DNA of 64,000 nt, taken from the NCBI RefSeq assembly GCF_000504285.1, contig NZ_KI632511.1:5143372-5207371 (forward strand), in the 5' to 3' direction. This document shows, one piece after another, positions 7,940-18,920 of this stretch (its first letter is position 1; every line of letters begins with the position of its first letter). The notes beneath the pieces are model-generated. The model was given only the letters and a program-made list of their open reading frames with translations, did not search any database and was not told the origin of the DNA. Source of the DNA: Actinospica robiniae DSM 44927 (GTDB lineage Bacteria; Actinomycetota; Actinomycetes; Streptomycetales; Catenulisporaceae). Both the position numbers and the translations under genes were made by a program.

Positions 7940-9337
7940 TCACGAGTCGAAGCCCAGGCCGAAGCGGTCGAGCGTGCGCAGCCAGAGGTTGCGCTCGCCG
8001 CCGTTGCGGTCCGCGCGGCCGAGCGACCAGGCGGTGACGTTGATGCCGATCGCCTTGAACGGCTCGGGCGGGAACGGCAGCGGCTTGGACCGCACCAGCT
8101 GCAGCTCCGTCAGCTCGGTGAGCTGCCCGGTCAGCAGATCCAGCATGACTTCGGCGCCGAAACGGGTGGCGCCGACGCCCAGACCGGTGAAGCCGGCGGC
8201 GTAGGCCACCCGGCCGTCGTAGGCGGTGTCGAAGAACGCGCAGAAGCGGGTGCAGGTGTCGATGACGCCGCCCCACTTGTGCGTGAACCGCAGGTCGGCC
8301 AGCTGCGGGAAGGTCTGATAGAAGTGGCCGGCCAGCTTCTCGAACGTCTTCGGGCGCTGATCCAGCTCGGGCGCGATGCGGCTGCCGAAGTGGTAGACGG
8401 CGTCGTAGCCGCCCCACAGGATCCGGTTGTCCGCGCTGAGCCGGTAGTAGTGGAAGTGGTTGGCGCTGTCGCCGATGCCCTGCCGGTTGCGCCAGCCGAT
8501 CGAGTCGAGTTGGGCAGGCGTCAGCGGTTCGGTCATCAGCGCATAGTCGTAGACCGGCACGATGTACGGGCGCACCCGCTTGATCAGCGACGGGAAGACG
8601 TTCGTGCCCAGGGCGACGCGTCCCGCGGTGATCCGGCGGCCGTCTTCGGTGTGCAGCACCATGCCGGTGCCGGACTTCTCCAGGCCGGTCACGCGGGTGC
8701 CCTCGTGGATCCGCACGCCGAGGGCGAGGCACGCGTCGCGCAAGCCCCAGGCGAGCTTGGCCGGGTGCACCATGGCGCAGCCTTCGCGGTCCCACAGGCC
8801 GGCCTGATACGTCGGCGAGTCGACTTCGGCGCGGACGGCGTCGGCATCGAGATACTCGACGTGCTCGCCGTACTTTCCGGCGACCTCGGCGTATTCGGCC
8901 AGGTCGCGGGCCTGCCAGTCGGAGGTGGCCACGGACAGCTGGCCGGTGCGCTCGAAGTCGCAGTCGATGCCGTACTTCTGCACCGCGGCCTGCATGGCGT
9001 CCAGGTTGGCCTCGCCGAGCCGCACGAGCGTGGAGAGCTCGGGCTCGAAGCGGTCGATGCCGTTGGGCAGGCCGTGGGTGAGGGAGGCCTCGGCGAATCC
9101 GCCGTTGCGTCCGGAGGCGGCCCAGCCGATCCGGTTGGCCTCGACGAGCACCACGTCGCGTTCGGGGTCTCGCTCCTTGGCGATCAGCGCGGTCCACAGT
9201 CCGCTGTATCCGCCGCCGACCACGGCCAGATCGCAGCTGAGGTGTTCGGCCACGGCGGGCAGCGGCGCGGGGCGGCCGGGGTCGTCCAGCCAGAAGGGTA
9301 CTGGCGCGGCCCCGGCCAACGCATGGCTGACTTCCAT
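7940..9337 (-). CDS. FAD-dependent amine oxidoreductase (DAO family, PuuB-like)
   Basis: A 465-residue DAO-fold flavoenzyme. The dinucleotide-binding motif is at about 39-46 (VVGGGYSG). A second conserved block, SGRNGG, is typical of gamma-glutamylputrescine oxidase (PuuB/OrdL) relatives. The C-terminal AAGFTGLGVGATRFGAE is a family FAD-contact region. It probably oxidises a primary or secondary amine to an aldehyde with FAD. The link to putrescine rests on its place after potABCD. The ATG at 9337 begins at the conserved N-terminus; an upstream GTG at 9373 adds 12 basic residues with no ribosome-binding site. It shares its fold with the gene at 21480, but the sequences are clearly divergent. 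Confidence 0.88.
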   Translation of the reverse strand: MEVSHALAGAAPVPFWLDDPGRPAPLPAVAEHLSCDLAVVGGGYSGLWTALIAKERDPERDVVLVEANRIGWAASGRNGGFAEASLTHGLPNGIDRFEPELSTLVRLGEANLDAMQAAVQKYGIDCDFERTGQLSVATSDWQARDLAEYAEVAGKYGEHVEYLDADAVRAEVDSPTYQAGLWDREGCAMVHPAKLAWGLRDACLALGVRIHEGTRVTGLEKSGTGMVLHTEDGRRITAGRVALGTNVFPSLIKRVRPYIVPVYDYALMTEPLTPAQLDSIGWRNRQGIGDSANHFHYYRLSADNRILWGGYDAVYHFGSRIAPELDQRPKTFEKLAGHFYQTFPQLADLRFTHKWGGVIDTCTRFCAFFDTAYDGRVAYAAGFTGLGVGATRFGAEVMLDLLTGQLTELTELQLVRSKPLPFPPEPFKAIGINVTAWSLGRADRNGGERNLWLRTLDRFGLGFDS

Positions 9338-9461
9338 GAGGGATTCTCTCGGCTTTCTCTTCGTCGCCGGCACCGACGCGCCGGGCGGAGGGGGTGGGGG
9401 AAGGGCACGCGGGCCCCGGCCGAAACGAGTTCGACCAGGGCCCGGAGTGCCACGCGGCTCG

Positions 9462-10268
9462 CTAGGCGCGGCGGGCCTTGATGATCTGCGGCACCTGGGC
9501 GAACGCGATGCCCGCCAGGGTGACCAGCAGCATGGTGGATCCGATGACGTCGATCTGGGCCGGCACCGAGTGCTGGAACGAGGCGTAGACGTACATCGGG
9601 AAGGTGATCTCGTTGCCCGCCGTCAGCACCGTGATGATGTAGTCGTCGATCGACAGGGCGAAGGAGAGCAGCGCGGCGGCCAGGATGCCCGGCATCACCA
9701 GCGGCAGGGTGACCCGCCGGAAGGTCTGGAACGGCGTGGCGTAGAGGTCCGCCGCCGCGCTCTCCAGCGTCGGGTCCATGCCGGCCAGGCGCGCCTTCAC
9801 CGTCACCACCACGTAGCTGAGCGAGAACATGATGTGGGCGATGACGATCGTCCAGAAGCCCAGCGAGTTGCTGCCGGTGGTGTTGTAGAAGAACGCCATC
9901 AGCGTGACGCCCATGGTGACCTCGGGCGCCGCCATCGGCAGGAACAGCAGCACGTTGAGGAAGCCGCGGGCCTTGAAGCGGTGCCGCATCATCGCGAACG
10001 CCACCATCGTGCCCAGCGCGGTCGCTCCGATCGTGGCGATGACCGCGATGACGAGCGAGAGCTTGATCGACGAGCACATGTCGGAGCTCGCGCACGGGTG
10101 CTGCCAGGCGTTCGTGGAGAACTTGTTCCAGATGAAGTTGTACTTGTTCACCGGCTGGTTGAACGAGAACAGCAGCATGACCGCGTTCGGCGCGACCAAG
10201 AAGACGAAGATGAGGATCGCGACGAACAGCAGGATGTGCGACTTGATCCAGTCGAGAGTCCGAGTCAT
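9462..10268 (-). CDS. potC: Polyamine ABC transporter permease PotC
   Basis: A 268-residue inner-membrane permease of the spermidine/putrescine importer. It starts MTRTLDWIKSHILLFVAIL with the first membrane helix. The EAA-loop for the ATPase is visible as ESAAADLYATPFQTFRRVTL, and FALSIDDYIITVLTAG is typical of PotC. Its ATG overlaps the potB TAA by one base, so translation is probably coupled. It forms the heteromeric channel with PotB, energised by PotA. A longer open frame reaching 11090 exists only because the frame stays open through potB, and it is not a fusion protein. Confidence 0.93.
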   Translation of the reverse strand: MTRTLDWIKSHILLFVAILIFVFLVAPNAVMLLFSFNQPVNKYNFIWNKFSTNAWQHPCASSDMCSSIKLSLVIAVIATIGATALGTMVAFAMMRHRFKARGFLNVLLFLPMAAPEVTMGVTLMAFFYNTTGSNSLGFWTIVIAHIMFSLSYVVVTVKARLAGMDPTLESAAADLYATPFQTFRRVTLPLVMPGILAAALLSFALSIDDYIITVLTAGNEITFPMYVYASFQHSVPAQIDVIGSTMLLVTLAGIAFAQVPQIIKARRA

Positions 10269-11203
10269 TAGAGCAGGTCCTCCGATCCGGCCTTCTTGAC
10301 GTAGGTGAGCACGATGATGAGGGTGGCGGCCGTGAGCATGACGCCCATGGCCGAGGCGACCGGATAGCCGAACACGTCGCGCAGCGCCTCGTTCTCGATG
10401 ACGGAGCCGATGACGTGGGTGTTGGGCCCGCCCAGCATGTAGGCGTTGATGTAGTCGCCGACCGCCGGGATGAAGGTGAGCAGCGTGCCGCCGACCACGC
10501 CCGGGAGGGAGAGTGGCCAGGTGACGTGGCGCCAGGTGCGCAAGCCGGAGCAGTACAGGTCCGCGCTGGCCTCGTGCAGCCGCGAATCGATCTTCTCCAG
10601 CGACGTGTAGAGCGGGAGCACGGTGAACGGCAGGAAGTTGTAGACCATGCCGAAGATCACCGAGAACGGCGTGTTGAGCAGCTGGTGGCTGTTGGTCAGC
10701 AGGCCCATGTGCACCATCACGTTGGTGACCTTCAGGTCCATCAGCACCCGGGTCACCCACCCGTGGTCGGACAGGATCGTCTCCCAGGCGACCGTGCGGA
10801 TCAGGAAGCTGGTGAAGGCGGGCGCGATCACCAGCGCCATCAGCAGGTTCTTCCACCTGCCGCCGCGGAAGGCGATGAAGTAGGCCAGCGGGTAGCCGAG
10901 GATCAGGCAGATCACCGTGCAGGCGACCGAGTACTCCAGCGAGTGCCAGACCTCGGTGCTGTACTTCGAGAACGTGGTGCTGTAGTTCGACCAGTCCCAG
11001 GTGACGTTGAAGCCCATGTCCAGGCTTCCGGTCTGGACCGAGGCCGAGACCGCCGTGATGATCGGGATGAGGAAGAACACGATGAGCCACAGCACGCCCG
11101 GCGCGAGCAGCACGTACGGCAGTACGTTGCGCTTCTTCCGGTGCGCGAGCGCTTCCTCGGCGGGCGCGCTCGGCAGCGCGGCCGGAACGGTCGGGGCGCT
11201 CAC
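10268..11203 (-). CDS. potB: Polyamine ABC transporter permease PotB
   Basis: A 311-residue permease with an N-terminal cytoplasmic stretch, a first helix at about residues 30-50 (YVLLAPGVLWLIVFFLIPII) and the EAA-loop HEASADLYCSGLRTWRHVTW. The GTG start at 11203 overlaps the potA stop in a GTGA arrangement, which decides the start over the longer in-frame extension inside potA. It partners PotC for spermidine/putrescine uptake. Confidence 0.93.
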   Translation of the reverse strand: MSAPTVPAALPSAPAEEALAHRKKRNVLPYVLLAPGVLWLIVFFLIPIITAVSASVQTGSLDMGFNVTWDWSNYSTTFSKYSTEVWHSLEYSVACTVICLILGYPLAYFIAFRGGRWKNLLMALVIAPAFTSFLIRTVAWETILSDHGWVTRVLMDLKVTNVMVHMGLLTNSHQLLNTPFSVIFGMVYNFLPFTVLPLYTSLEKIDSRLHEASADLYCSGLRTWRHVTWPLSLPGVVGGTLLTFIPAVGDYINAYMLGGPNTHVIGSVIENEALRDVFGYPVASAMGVMLTAATLIIVLTYVKKAGSEDLL

Positions 11204-12342
11204 TTGGCCGCCTCGTCGTCGATGTCGGCGCCGGCCTCGATGTCCTGGCGGCCGTCGAGGCCGAAGGTCTGGCTCGGGTCCCACACCAGCGAGACCTCGG
11301 TGCCCGGCCGGAATATCTCCTTGCCCATGTTCTGCTCGAACACCGACAGCTCCTGGCCCCACGGCATCTTCACCAGGTACTGGGTGGAGACGCCGATGAA
11401 CGAGGCGTCGGTGACGACGCCGCCGGTCAGCACGTTGCGGTCGGCCGGGGCCTCGGTGCCCGCGGCGAGCAGCGCGACCTTCTCCGGCCGCACGCCGACG
11501 ATCACGGCGTCCGAGGCGGCGCGGCAGCGGGCGGCGGGGACGGTCAGCCGGTGCCCGTGGGCCTCGACCGCGACCACGTCGCCCTTGCTCGCCACGGTGC
11601 CCACGACCAGGTTGGACTGGCCGAGGAAGTTGGCCACGAAGGTGGTGGCCGGGTTCTCGTAGAGCTCCTCGGGCGAGCCGAGCTGCTCGATCCGGCCCGC
11701 GTTCATCACCGCGATGGTGTCGGCCATGGTCATGGCCTCCTCCTGGTCGTGGGTGACGTGCACGAAGGTCAGGCCGACCTCGGTCTGGATGCGCTTGAGC
11801 TCGATCTGCATCTGCCGGCGCAGCTTCAGGTCGAGCGCGCCGAGCGGCTCGTCGAGCAGCAGCACCTGCGGCTGGTTGATCAGGGCGCGGGCGACCGCGA
11901 CGCGTTGCTGCTGTCCGCCGGAGAGCTGGGTCGGCTTGCGCTTGCCCAGGTGGCCGAGCTCGACCAGCGCGAGCATCTGCTCGACCTGCGGCTTGACGTC
12001 CTTCACGCCGCGCCGGCGCAGGCCGAAGGCCACGTTCTCGTAGATGCTCAGGTGCGGGAAGAGCGCGTAGTTCTGGAAGACGGTGTTGACCGGGCGCTTG
12101 TACGGCTTGGTGTGGGTGACTTCCGTGTCGCCCAGGTATATCCGGCCGGCGCTCGGGTCCTCGAGGCCGGAGACCATCCGCAGGGTGGTGGTCTTGCCGC
12201 AGCCGGATGCGCCGAGCAGGGCGAAGAACGAGCCCTGCGGGATGGTCAGGTCGAGCTGGTCCACCGCGGTGAACGAGCCGAAACGCTTGGTCAGTCCGGT
12301 CAGTCGCAGATCGCCGACCGCGTTGAGAGTAGTCATCGCCAT
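11200..12342 (-). CDS. potA: Polyamine ABC transporter ATP-binding protein PotA
   Basis: A 380-residue ATPase powering polyamine import. Walker A GASGCGKT is at 44-51, the signature LSGGQQQR at 140-147 and Walker B LLLDEP at 161-166, with the switch His in [10 protein letters not shown]-terminal TOBE regulatory domain (IVGVRPEKV and following) is complete. The start is uncertain among ATG 12342, ATG 12336 and a TTG at 12351, because the purine-rich GAAAG upstream is weak. It lies 19 bp after potD and overlaps potB by 4 bp. Confidence 0.94.
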   Translation of the reverse strand: MAMTTLNAVGDLRLTGLTKRFGSFTAVDQLDLTIPQGSFFALLGASGCGKTTTLRMVSGLEDPSAGRIYLGDTEVTHTKPYKRPVNTVFQNYALFPHLSIYENVAFGLRRRGVKDVKPQVEQMLALVELGHLGKRKPTQLSGGQQQRVAVARALINQPQVLLLDEPLGALDLKLRRQMQIELKRIQTEVGLTFVHVTHDQEEAMTMADTIAVMNAGRIEQLGSPEELYENPATTFVANFLGQSNLVVGTVASKGDVVAVEAHGHRLTVPAARCRAASDAVIVGVRPEKVALLAAGTEAPADRNVLTGGVVTDASFIGVSTQYLVKMPWGQELSVFEQNMGKEIFRPGTEVSLVWDPSQTFGLDGRQDIEAGADIDDEAAK

Positions 12343-12361
12343 TGCTTTCAATACGTCGGAG

Positions 12362-13660
12362 TCAGCCGGTGATCTGCTGGAAACGGGTGGTGTACGAGTT
12401 GAGCTGGTCCACGTTCAGGTTCATGAAGCCCTTGGCCCCGGCCTTCATCTTGGCCGTGGGCACGATCAGCGGGCTGCTCGCGGTGTCCGGGTCGAGCTCC
12501 TGCAGCGCCTCCGCCGCACCGTCGACGCAGGGCAGGTAGTCGATCCAGTCGTCGAGCTGGGCGGCGATGTCCGGGTTGTAGTACCAGTTCATCAGCAGCT
12601 CGGCGTTCTTCTTGTGCCGGGCGAAGTTCGGGACGCACATGTTGTCGGACCACGAGAGCATGCCCTCGGTGGGCAGGTCGACCGTCACCAGGTTGTCCTG
12701 GCCGAGCTGGGCGACGTCGCCGGAGTAGGCCATGGTCGCGCCGATGTTGCCCTGGCTGAAGGAGCTGATGTAGTCCTGGCCCATGAACTGGCGCACCTGG
12801 CCGCTGCTGCGGGCCTGGGCGGTGTAGGCGAGGGCGTCGGAGAACTCCGCGTCGGTGAAGCTCTGCGGGTCCTTGCCGAGGGCGAGCAGAGCGAACGCGA
12901 TGGTGTCCTCCATCTCGGCGAACAGCACCACCTTGCCGCGCAGGTCCGGTCGCTCGAACAGCTCCTTGATGGAGTTGACCGGCTCCTTCACGATGTCCTT
13001 GTTGTAGGCGATCGTGGTGTAGCCGTAGGCCCAGGGGAGGGTGAACTTGCGGCCCGGGTCGATCGGATCGTTGAGGATCTCGGGCAGCGCGTTCTTGTGG
13101 TTCGGGATGTTCGAGAGGTCCAGCTTCTGGATGTAGTTGTAGTACCGCAGGATCGGGATCATGTAGTCCGAGAAGACCATGATGTCGTCGCCGGTGTCCT
13201 TGCCCGCGGACAGGCTGCGGTCGATCTTGGTGTAGTACTCGTTGTTGTCGGTGATGTCCTCGACGTAGTTGACCTTGATCCCGTACTTCTTGGTGAACGC
13301 GTCCAAGGTCGGGTGGTCGCTCGTGTGCGTGTCGTCGAGGACGTCGATGTACGAGCCCCAGTTGTGGAAGTTCACGACTTTCTCGACGTCCGAGTAGTCC
13401 ACCCCGGCGCGGCCGGTGGACACGGACATCGGCACCACCGGGTACTTCGGGTCCACGCCGCACGCGCTCAGCGCGCCGGCGCCGGCCACCGCGAGGCCGC
13501 CGAAGGCTCCGGCCCGCAGCAGGTTGCGCCGGCTCAGGGCCGAGGACGCGGCATAGGTGTGGCTGGTGCGCCGCATCGCGCCGGCCTCGGCCGCGCGGGC
13601 GAGGACGGACCGGCGCTCTTGGATCTCGTCCGGATCGGGGGACGGTATCGCAGGGGGCAT
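12362..13660 (-). CDS. potD: Polyamine ABC transporter substrate-binding lipoprotein PotD
   Basis: A 432-residue extracytoplasmic polyamine receptor. The N-terminus carries a twin-arginine motif (SRRNLLRAG from residue 43) followed by a hydrophobic stretch and a lipobox LSAC with Cys67. This implies Tat export of a folded lipoprotein, common in actinomycetes. The body shows PotD-type features (VNFHNWGSYID, DIMVFSDYMI, LPWAYGYTTIAYNKD). It captures putrescine or spermidine for PotBC. A cytoplasmic extension of about 40 residues precedes the Tat motif, so an internal start cannot be excluded. It lies 75 bp after an aldehyde dehydrogenase gene, probably in the same transcript. Confidence 0.93.
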   Translation of the reverse strand: MPPAIPSPDPDEIQERRSVLARAAEAGAMRRTSHTYAASSALSRRNLLRAGAFGGLAVAGAGALSACGVDPKYPVVPMSVSTGRAGVDYSDVEKVVNFHNWGSYIDVLDDTHTSDHPTLDAFTKKYGIKVNYVEDITDNNEYYTKIDRSLSAGKDTGDDIMVFSDYMIPILRYYNYIQKLDLSNIPNHKNALPEILNDPIDPGRKFTLPWAYGYTTIAYNKDIVKEPVNSIKELFERPDLRGKVVLFAEMEDTIAFALLALGKDPQSFTDAEFSDALAYTAQARSSGQVRQFMGQDYISSFSQGNIGATMAYSGDVAQLGQDNLVTVDLPTEGMLSWSDNMCVPNFARHKKNAELLMNWYYNPDIAAQLDDWIDYLPCVDGAAEALQELDPDTASSPLIVPTAKMKAGAKGFMNLNVDQLNSYTTRFQQITG

Positions 13661-13735
13661 AGAGATCTCGGCCTTCTGGTGTGCTGGGAACCGCGCGGGT
13701 CTGTCAGGTCCTTGCTCGCGGGCGGTCTGCGGCCG

Positions 13736-15223
13736 TCAGGCCGAGAAAATCGTCCGGTGCCACTCCTTGCGGGCGGTGCCAGTGATGTCGTGCATGACAT
13801 GCTTGACCTGGGTGTACTCCTCGAGGGAGTAGGCGGACATGTCCTTGCCGTAGCCGGACTGCTTGTATCCGCCGTGGGGCATCTCGCTGATGATCGGGAT
13901 GTGATCGTTGATCCAGACGCAGCCGGCCTTGATCTCCCGGCTGGCCTTGTGCGCGCGGACCAGGTCCTTGGTCCACGCTGAGGCGGCGAGGCCGAACGGG
14001 GTGTCGTTGGCCAGGCGGATCGCCTCGTCGTCCTCGTCGAACGGCAGTGCCACCAGGACCGGGCCGAACAGCTCCTGCTGCACGATCTCCGAGTCCTGGC
14101 TCACGCCGGCGACCAGGGTGGGTCGGTAGTAGGCGCCGGCCTCGAACTCGGTGCCGCGCAGCTCGGCCGGGATCTCGCCGCCGGCCACGATCTTGGCGCC
14201 GTAGCCGCGGGCGCGCTCGACGTAGCCGGCCACGGCGTCGCGCTGGCGCAGGGAGCTGAGCGGGCCGAGGTCGGTGGCCGGGTCGTTCGGGTCGCCGAGC
14301 TTGACGGCGGCGAACAGCTCGGCCACGCCCTCGACGAACTCGTCGAAGCGGGAGCGGTGCACGTAGGCGCGGGTGGCGGCGGTGCAGTCCTGGCCGGTGT
14401 TGATCAGGGAGCCGGCCACCGCGCCGTGGATCGCGGCCTCGAGGTCGGCGTCGTCGAAGACCACGAAGGGGGCCTTGCCGCCGAGCTCGAGGTGCACCCG
14501 CTTGACGCTCTGCGCGGCGATCTCGGCGATGCGCTTGCCGACCGGGGTGGAGCCGGTGAAGGAGACCATGTCCACGCCGGGGTGCGAGATCAGCGCCTCG
14601 CCGGCGATCCGGCCGCGCCCGGTGACGACGTTGACCACGCCGTCCGGCAGGCCGGCCTCGGTGCACGCCTCGGCGAAGGCGAGGGCGGTCAGCGGGGTGA
14701 TCTCGGCCGGCTTGAGCACGATCGTGTTGCCGGCGGCGATGGCCGGCAGGATCTTCCAGGCGGCCATCTGCAGCGGGTAGTTCCACGGCGCGATCGAGCC
14801 GACCACGCCGATCGGCTCACGCCGGATCGAGGAGGCGTGCAGGCCGCTGTACTCGGCCTGGGCCTTGCCCTCGAGGTGGCGGGCGGCGCCGGCGAAGAAG
14901 GCGACGTTGTCCACGGTGCCGGGCACGTCGAAGTTCGTGGTGAGCCGGATCGGCTTGCCGGTCTGCGAGGTCTCGAGCCGGGCCAGCTCCGCCGAGCGCC
15001 CGTCCAGGATCACGGCCAGCTTGTGCATCAGGGCACTGCGCTCGCCCGGGGTGGCCGCGGCCCAGCCGGGCTGCGCGGCCCGGGCGGCGGCGACGGCGCG
15101 CTCGACGTCCGCGGGGCCGGCGTGCGTGGAGGCCGCCACGACCCGGCCGGTGGCGGGGTCGAGCACGGCCAGCTCGTCGCTCCCGGTGCCGTCCTCGAGC
15201 CGGCCGGCGATGTACTGGTGCAT
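13736..15223 (-). CDS. Aldehyde dehydrogenase, probable 4-aminobutyraldehyde dehydrogenase
   Basis: A 495-residue NAD-dependent aldehyde dehydrogenase with all catalytic features: APWNYP (145-150), SFTGSTPVG (221-229), general base E246 in LELGGK and nucleophile C280 in NTGQDC. The closest recognised types are gamma-aminobutyraldehyde and betaine-aldehyde dehydrogenases. As first gene of the unit running into potDABC it most likely oxidises 4-aminobutyraldehyde to GABA. The ATG start has GGGAG 7 bases upstream. It resembles the separate enzyme at 17330-18757, so the cluster has two similar dehydrogenases whose division of labour is unknown. Confidence 0.88.
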   Translation of the reverse strand: MHQYIAGRLEDGTGSDELAVLDPATGRVVAASTHAGPADVERAVAAARAAQPGWAAATPGERSALMHKLAVILDGRSAELARLETSQTGKPIRLTTNFDVPGTVDNVAFFAGAARHLEGKAQAEYSGLHASSIRREPIGVVGSIAPWNYPLQMAAWKILPAIAAGNTIVLKPAEITPLTALAFAEACTEAGLPDGVVNVVTGRGRIAGEALISHPGVDMVSFTGSTPVGKRIAEIAAQSVKRVHLELGGKAPFVVFDDADLEAAIHGAVAGSLINTGQDCTAATRAYVHRSRFDEFVEGVAELFAAVKLGDPNDPATDLGPLSSLRQRDAVAGYVERARGYGAKIVAGGEIPAELRGTEFEAGAYYRPTLVAGVSQDSEIVQQELFGPVLVALPFDEDDEAIRLANDTPFGLAASAWTKDLVRAHKASREIKAGCVWINDHIPIISEMPHGGYKQSGYGKDMSAYSLEEYTQVKHVMHDITGTARKEWHRTIFSA

Positions 15224-15621
15224 GGTGTGCTCCCGGGGCGAGGTCGAAAGTGAACCCTGTCAGACGCTTTGAACCCACAGCGTCACGAGCGTTTGCAGAG
15301 TGTCCACCGACGGCGCCTCGCGCGTCAGCGGCGACTCTGCCGCTCCGACCGAAGGATCGTGACATAAATAGCAGCCATCGACAAGGGATTCCGCAGGGAA
15401 ACTTGGCCGTGACGACGGATTCTCATAACTTCCCGGTGACGTTGTCCGCACATCCGCAGAAAGGGTGTGCGCGCTCTGCCACCTTGCCAGCCGAGCGTCT
15501 AGCTGTCAGAGTGCATTCCGTCACCCATTTGCCGAGACAACCTGTCGTGCCTTGGGTGCCGGACGGCGACCACCACCCCGCCCGTCCGCCGACGCCGCCG
15601 ACCCCGAAGGCCCACCACGCG
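15224..15621. other. Divergent promoter region, aldehyde dehydrogenase/pot unit versus pucR
   Basis: This 398-bp gap separates divergent genes. An unusually A/T-containing island (about 15358-15440, including GACATAAATAGCAG and CTCATAAC) stands out from the GC-rich surroundings and is the best place for promoters or regulator sites. No clear palindromic operator or small gene was found. The pucR-side start is uncertain, so part of this gap could be coding. Confidence 0.45.
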
Positions 15622-17280
15622 ATGTCCCAGAACCCGACCGACCCGCGCACTCCGGTGCTGACCGGCTACCCGACCGTCGCCGAGGTGCTCGCGCTCGACG
15701 CCGTGCGGCAGGGCAACCCCAGGGTCGTGGCCGGCACCGCGGGCCTGGACCGGCGGGTGCGCTGGGTCCACGTGACCGAGCTGACCGACGTACGCGAAAT
15801 CCTGCGCGGCGGCGAGCTGGTGCTCTCCACCGCGATCGCGTGGCCGGACGACCGCGAGTCGCTGGCCCGCTACGTCGCCGATCTGGCCGCGCTCGGCGCC
15901 GCCGGTCTCGTGGTCGAACTGGGCCGGCGCTACCCGCAGGCACCGCCGAAGCCGCTGCTCCTCGCGGCGGAGAAGCACCGTCTGCCGGTCATCACCTTAG
16001 GCCGTGATACCCGATTCGTCACTATCACGGAGGCCGTGCACGCCCGCATCATCGACGCGCAGCTGGCCGAGCTCAGGGCCTCCGAGGAGGTGCACCAGAC
16101 CTTCACCGAGCTCGCCGTGGAGGGCGCGGAGCCGGCCGAGGTGGTGCGCCAGATCAGCAAGATGGCCGGGCATCCGGTGGTGCTGGAGAACCTCGCGCAC
16201 CAGGTGCTGGTGTACGACGCGACCGGCACGACCGAGGAGTCGCTGCTCGACGGCTGGGAGGGCCGCTCCCGCGCGGTGCGCCCGAGCACGCGCACCGCGT
16301 ACGACGAACGCTCGGGCTGGCTGACCACCGTGGTGGGAGCGCGCGGGCAGGACTGGGGCCGGCTGGTCGTGGTCTGCGACGGCATCGCGGCCCCCGCGCC
16401 GAGCCGCCTGGTGATGCTGGCCGAACGCGGCGCGGCGACGCTCGCGCTGAACCGGCTGATGCAGCGCGACCGGGAGACGCTCGAGCGACAGACCCATCGC
16501 ACTCTGCTGACCGCGATCCTCAACCACGCGCACTCGTCCTCCGAGATCTCGCTGCGGGCCAGGGCGATCGGCGTGCGGCTGGACGACAAGCGGCTCGTCG
16601 GCATCGTGCTGCGGCTGCGCGGACACAGCTCCTCGCTCGACTACCAGTCCCGGCTGCGCGAACTGACCGACCACGCGGCCGCGGCCGTGCGCGACAAGCG
16701 GCTCGCCGCGCTGATCGGCGCCGTGGACGAGCACTCGGTGGGACTGCTGCTCGCGCTGGGCCCGCAGGACCGCGAGGACGCCGCGCTGGAGAACTTCGCC
16801 GGCACCGTGCGCAAGCTGGCCGGTCCGGACGGCGGCGACTTCGCCATCGCGGTCGGCACCTCGGTCGGTGCGGTGCGAGACGCCCGCCGGTCGCTGCTCG
16901 AGGCGGTGCAGGTGGCCGACGCGGCGATCCGGCAGACCGGCGGCCCCTCCTACCACCGGCTCGTCGACGTGCGGCTGCGCGGCCTGCTGCACCTGCTGCG
17001 CGACGACGCGCGGCTGCAGACGTACGTCGAGCGCGAGCTCGGCCCGCTGCTGGCCTACGACACCGAGCGCGGCACGAACCTGGTCGCGATGCTCGGCATC
17101 TACCTGGATCAGGGCCGGAACAAGTCGGCCGCCGCCGACGCCGCGCACCTGTCGCGACCGTCGTTCTACGAGCGGCTGCACCGGATCGAGCGCGTGCTGG
17201 GGGTCGACCTCGACTCGGTCGAGTCCTGCCTCTCCCTGCACGTGGCACTGCTGGCGCTGGAGGCGGTGCGGAACGTCTAG
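15622..17280 (+). CDS. PucR-family transcriptional regulator
   Basis: A 552-residue regulator. Residues 15-130 form the PucR N-terminal domain (LTGYPTVAEVLALDAVRQG, WVHVTEL). A GGDEF-like central region follows. The C-terminal helix-turn-helix of the PucR/CdaR type lies at about 497-545 (NKSAAADAAHLSRPSFYERL). Family members respond to purine, amine or amino-acid metabolites. Its position between two aldehyde dehydrogenase genes suggests control of the polyamine genes. The start is uncertain: ATG 15622 has only a distant GAAGG, and in-frame GTG codons exist upstream. Confidence 0.88.
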   Translation: MSQNPTDPRTPVLTGYPTVAEVLALDAVRQGNPRVVAGTAGLDRRVRWVHVTELTDVREILRGGELVLSTAIAWPDDRESLARYVADLAALGAAGLVVELGRRYPQAPPKPLLLAAEKHRLPVITLGRDTRFVTITEAVHARIIDAQLAELRASEEVHQTFTELAVEGAEPAEVVRQISKMAGHPVVLENLAHQVLVYDATGTTEESLLDGWEGRSRAVRPSTRTAYDERSGWLTTVVGARGQDWGRLVVVCDGIAAPAPSRLVMLAERGAATLALNRLMQRDRETLERQTHRTLLTAILNHAHSSSEISLRARAIGVRLDDKRLVGIVLRLRGHSSSLDYQSRLRELTDHAAAAVRDKRLAALIGAVDEHSVGLLLALGPQDREDAALENFAGTVRKLAGPDGGDFAIAVGTSVGAVRDARRSLLEAVQVADAAIRQTGGPSYHRLVDVRLRGLLHLLRDDARLQTYVERELGPLLAYDTERGTNLVAMLGIYLDQGRNKSAAADAAHLSRPSFYERLHRIERVLGVDLDSVESCLSLHVALLALEAVRNV

Positions 17281-17329
17281 GGCGCGTTCCGCCCCGCCTC
17301 CGAGTGCCGTGACTCTACCTGAGCGTCCG

Positions 17330-18757
<1,428 letters not shown>

Positions 18758-18839
18758 AACCACTCTCCATCGGTCTTCAAAAGGTGCTCCACACAGCACT
18801 CTAGTCCGGATAATGATACAGAGCGAGGCAGGAGAAGCA

Positions 18840-18920
18840 ATGGAATCCGTAGTGGTAGTGGCCACTAAACGCGAAATCCATCGCGAAAGGCTTGCCAAAC
18901 GACGGGAACAGCACTCATGA
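18840..18920 (+). CDS. Putative 26-residue leader peptide coupled to the lrp gene
   Basis: A 27-codon frame (MESVVVVATKREIHRERLAK...) starts with ATG after a strong AGGAG spaced 6 bases. Its TGA overlaps the ATG of the Lrp-type gene (ATGA), the geometry of translational coupling. The peptide is rich in Arg and Lys (8 of 26) with a run of four Val. Against it, only about half of its third positions are G or C, far below neighbouring genes. No family is recognised. It could be a leader that senses translation or simply a coupling ORF. Confidence 0.4.
   Translation: MESVVVVATKREIHRERLAKRREQHS
18856..18867. promoter_or_regulatory. 12-bp perfect palindrome in the lrp/aldehyde dehydrogenase intergenic region
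   Basis: TAGTGGCCACTA is a perfect 12-bp palindrome. Two direct CGCGAAA words follow at about 18870-18889. An A/T-rich TAATGATA stretch (about 18811-18818) may hold a -10 element for lrp. The palindrome is a candidate operator for the adjacent Lrp/AsnC regulator or PucR. This is sequence-only inference. Confidence 0.35.

Noticed and set aside
9462-11090. Apparent 542-residue fused permease
   Set aside because: The N-terminal half is an off-frame reading of potB; potC has its own ATG overlapping the potB stop.
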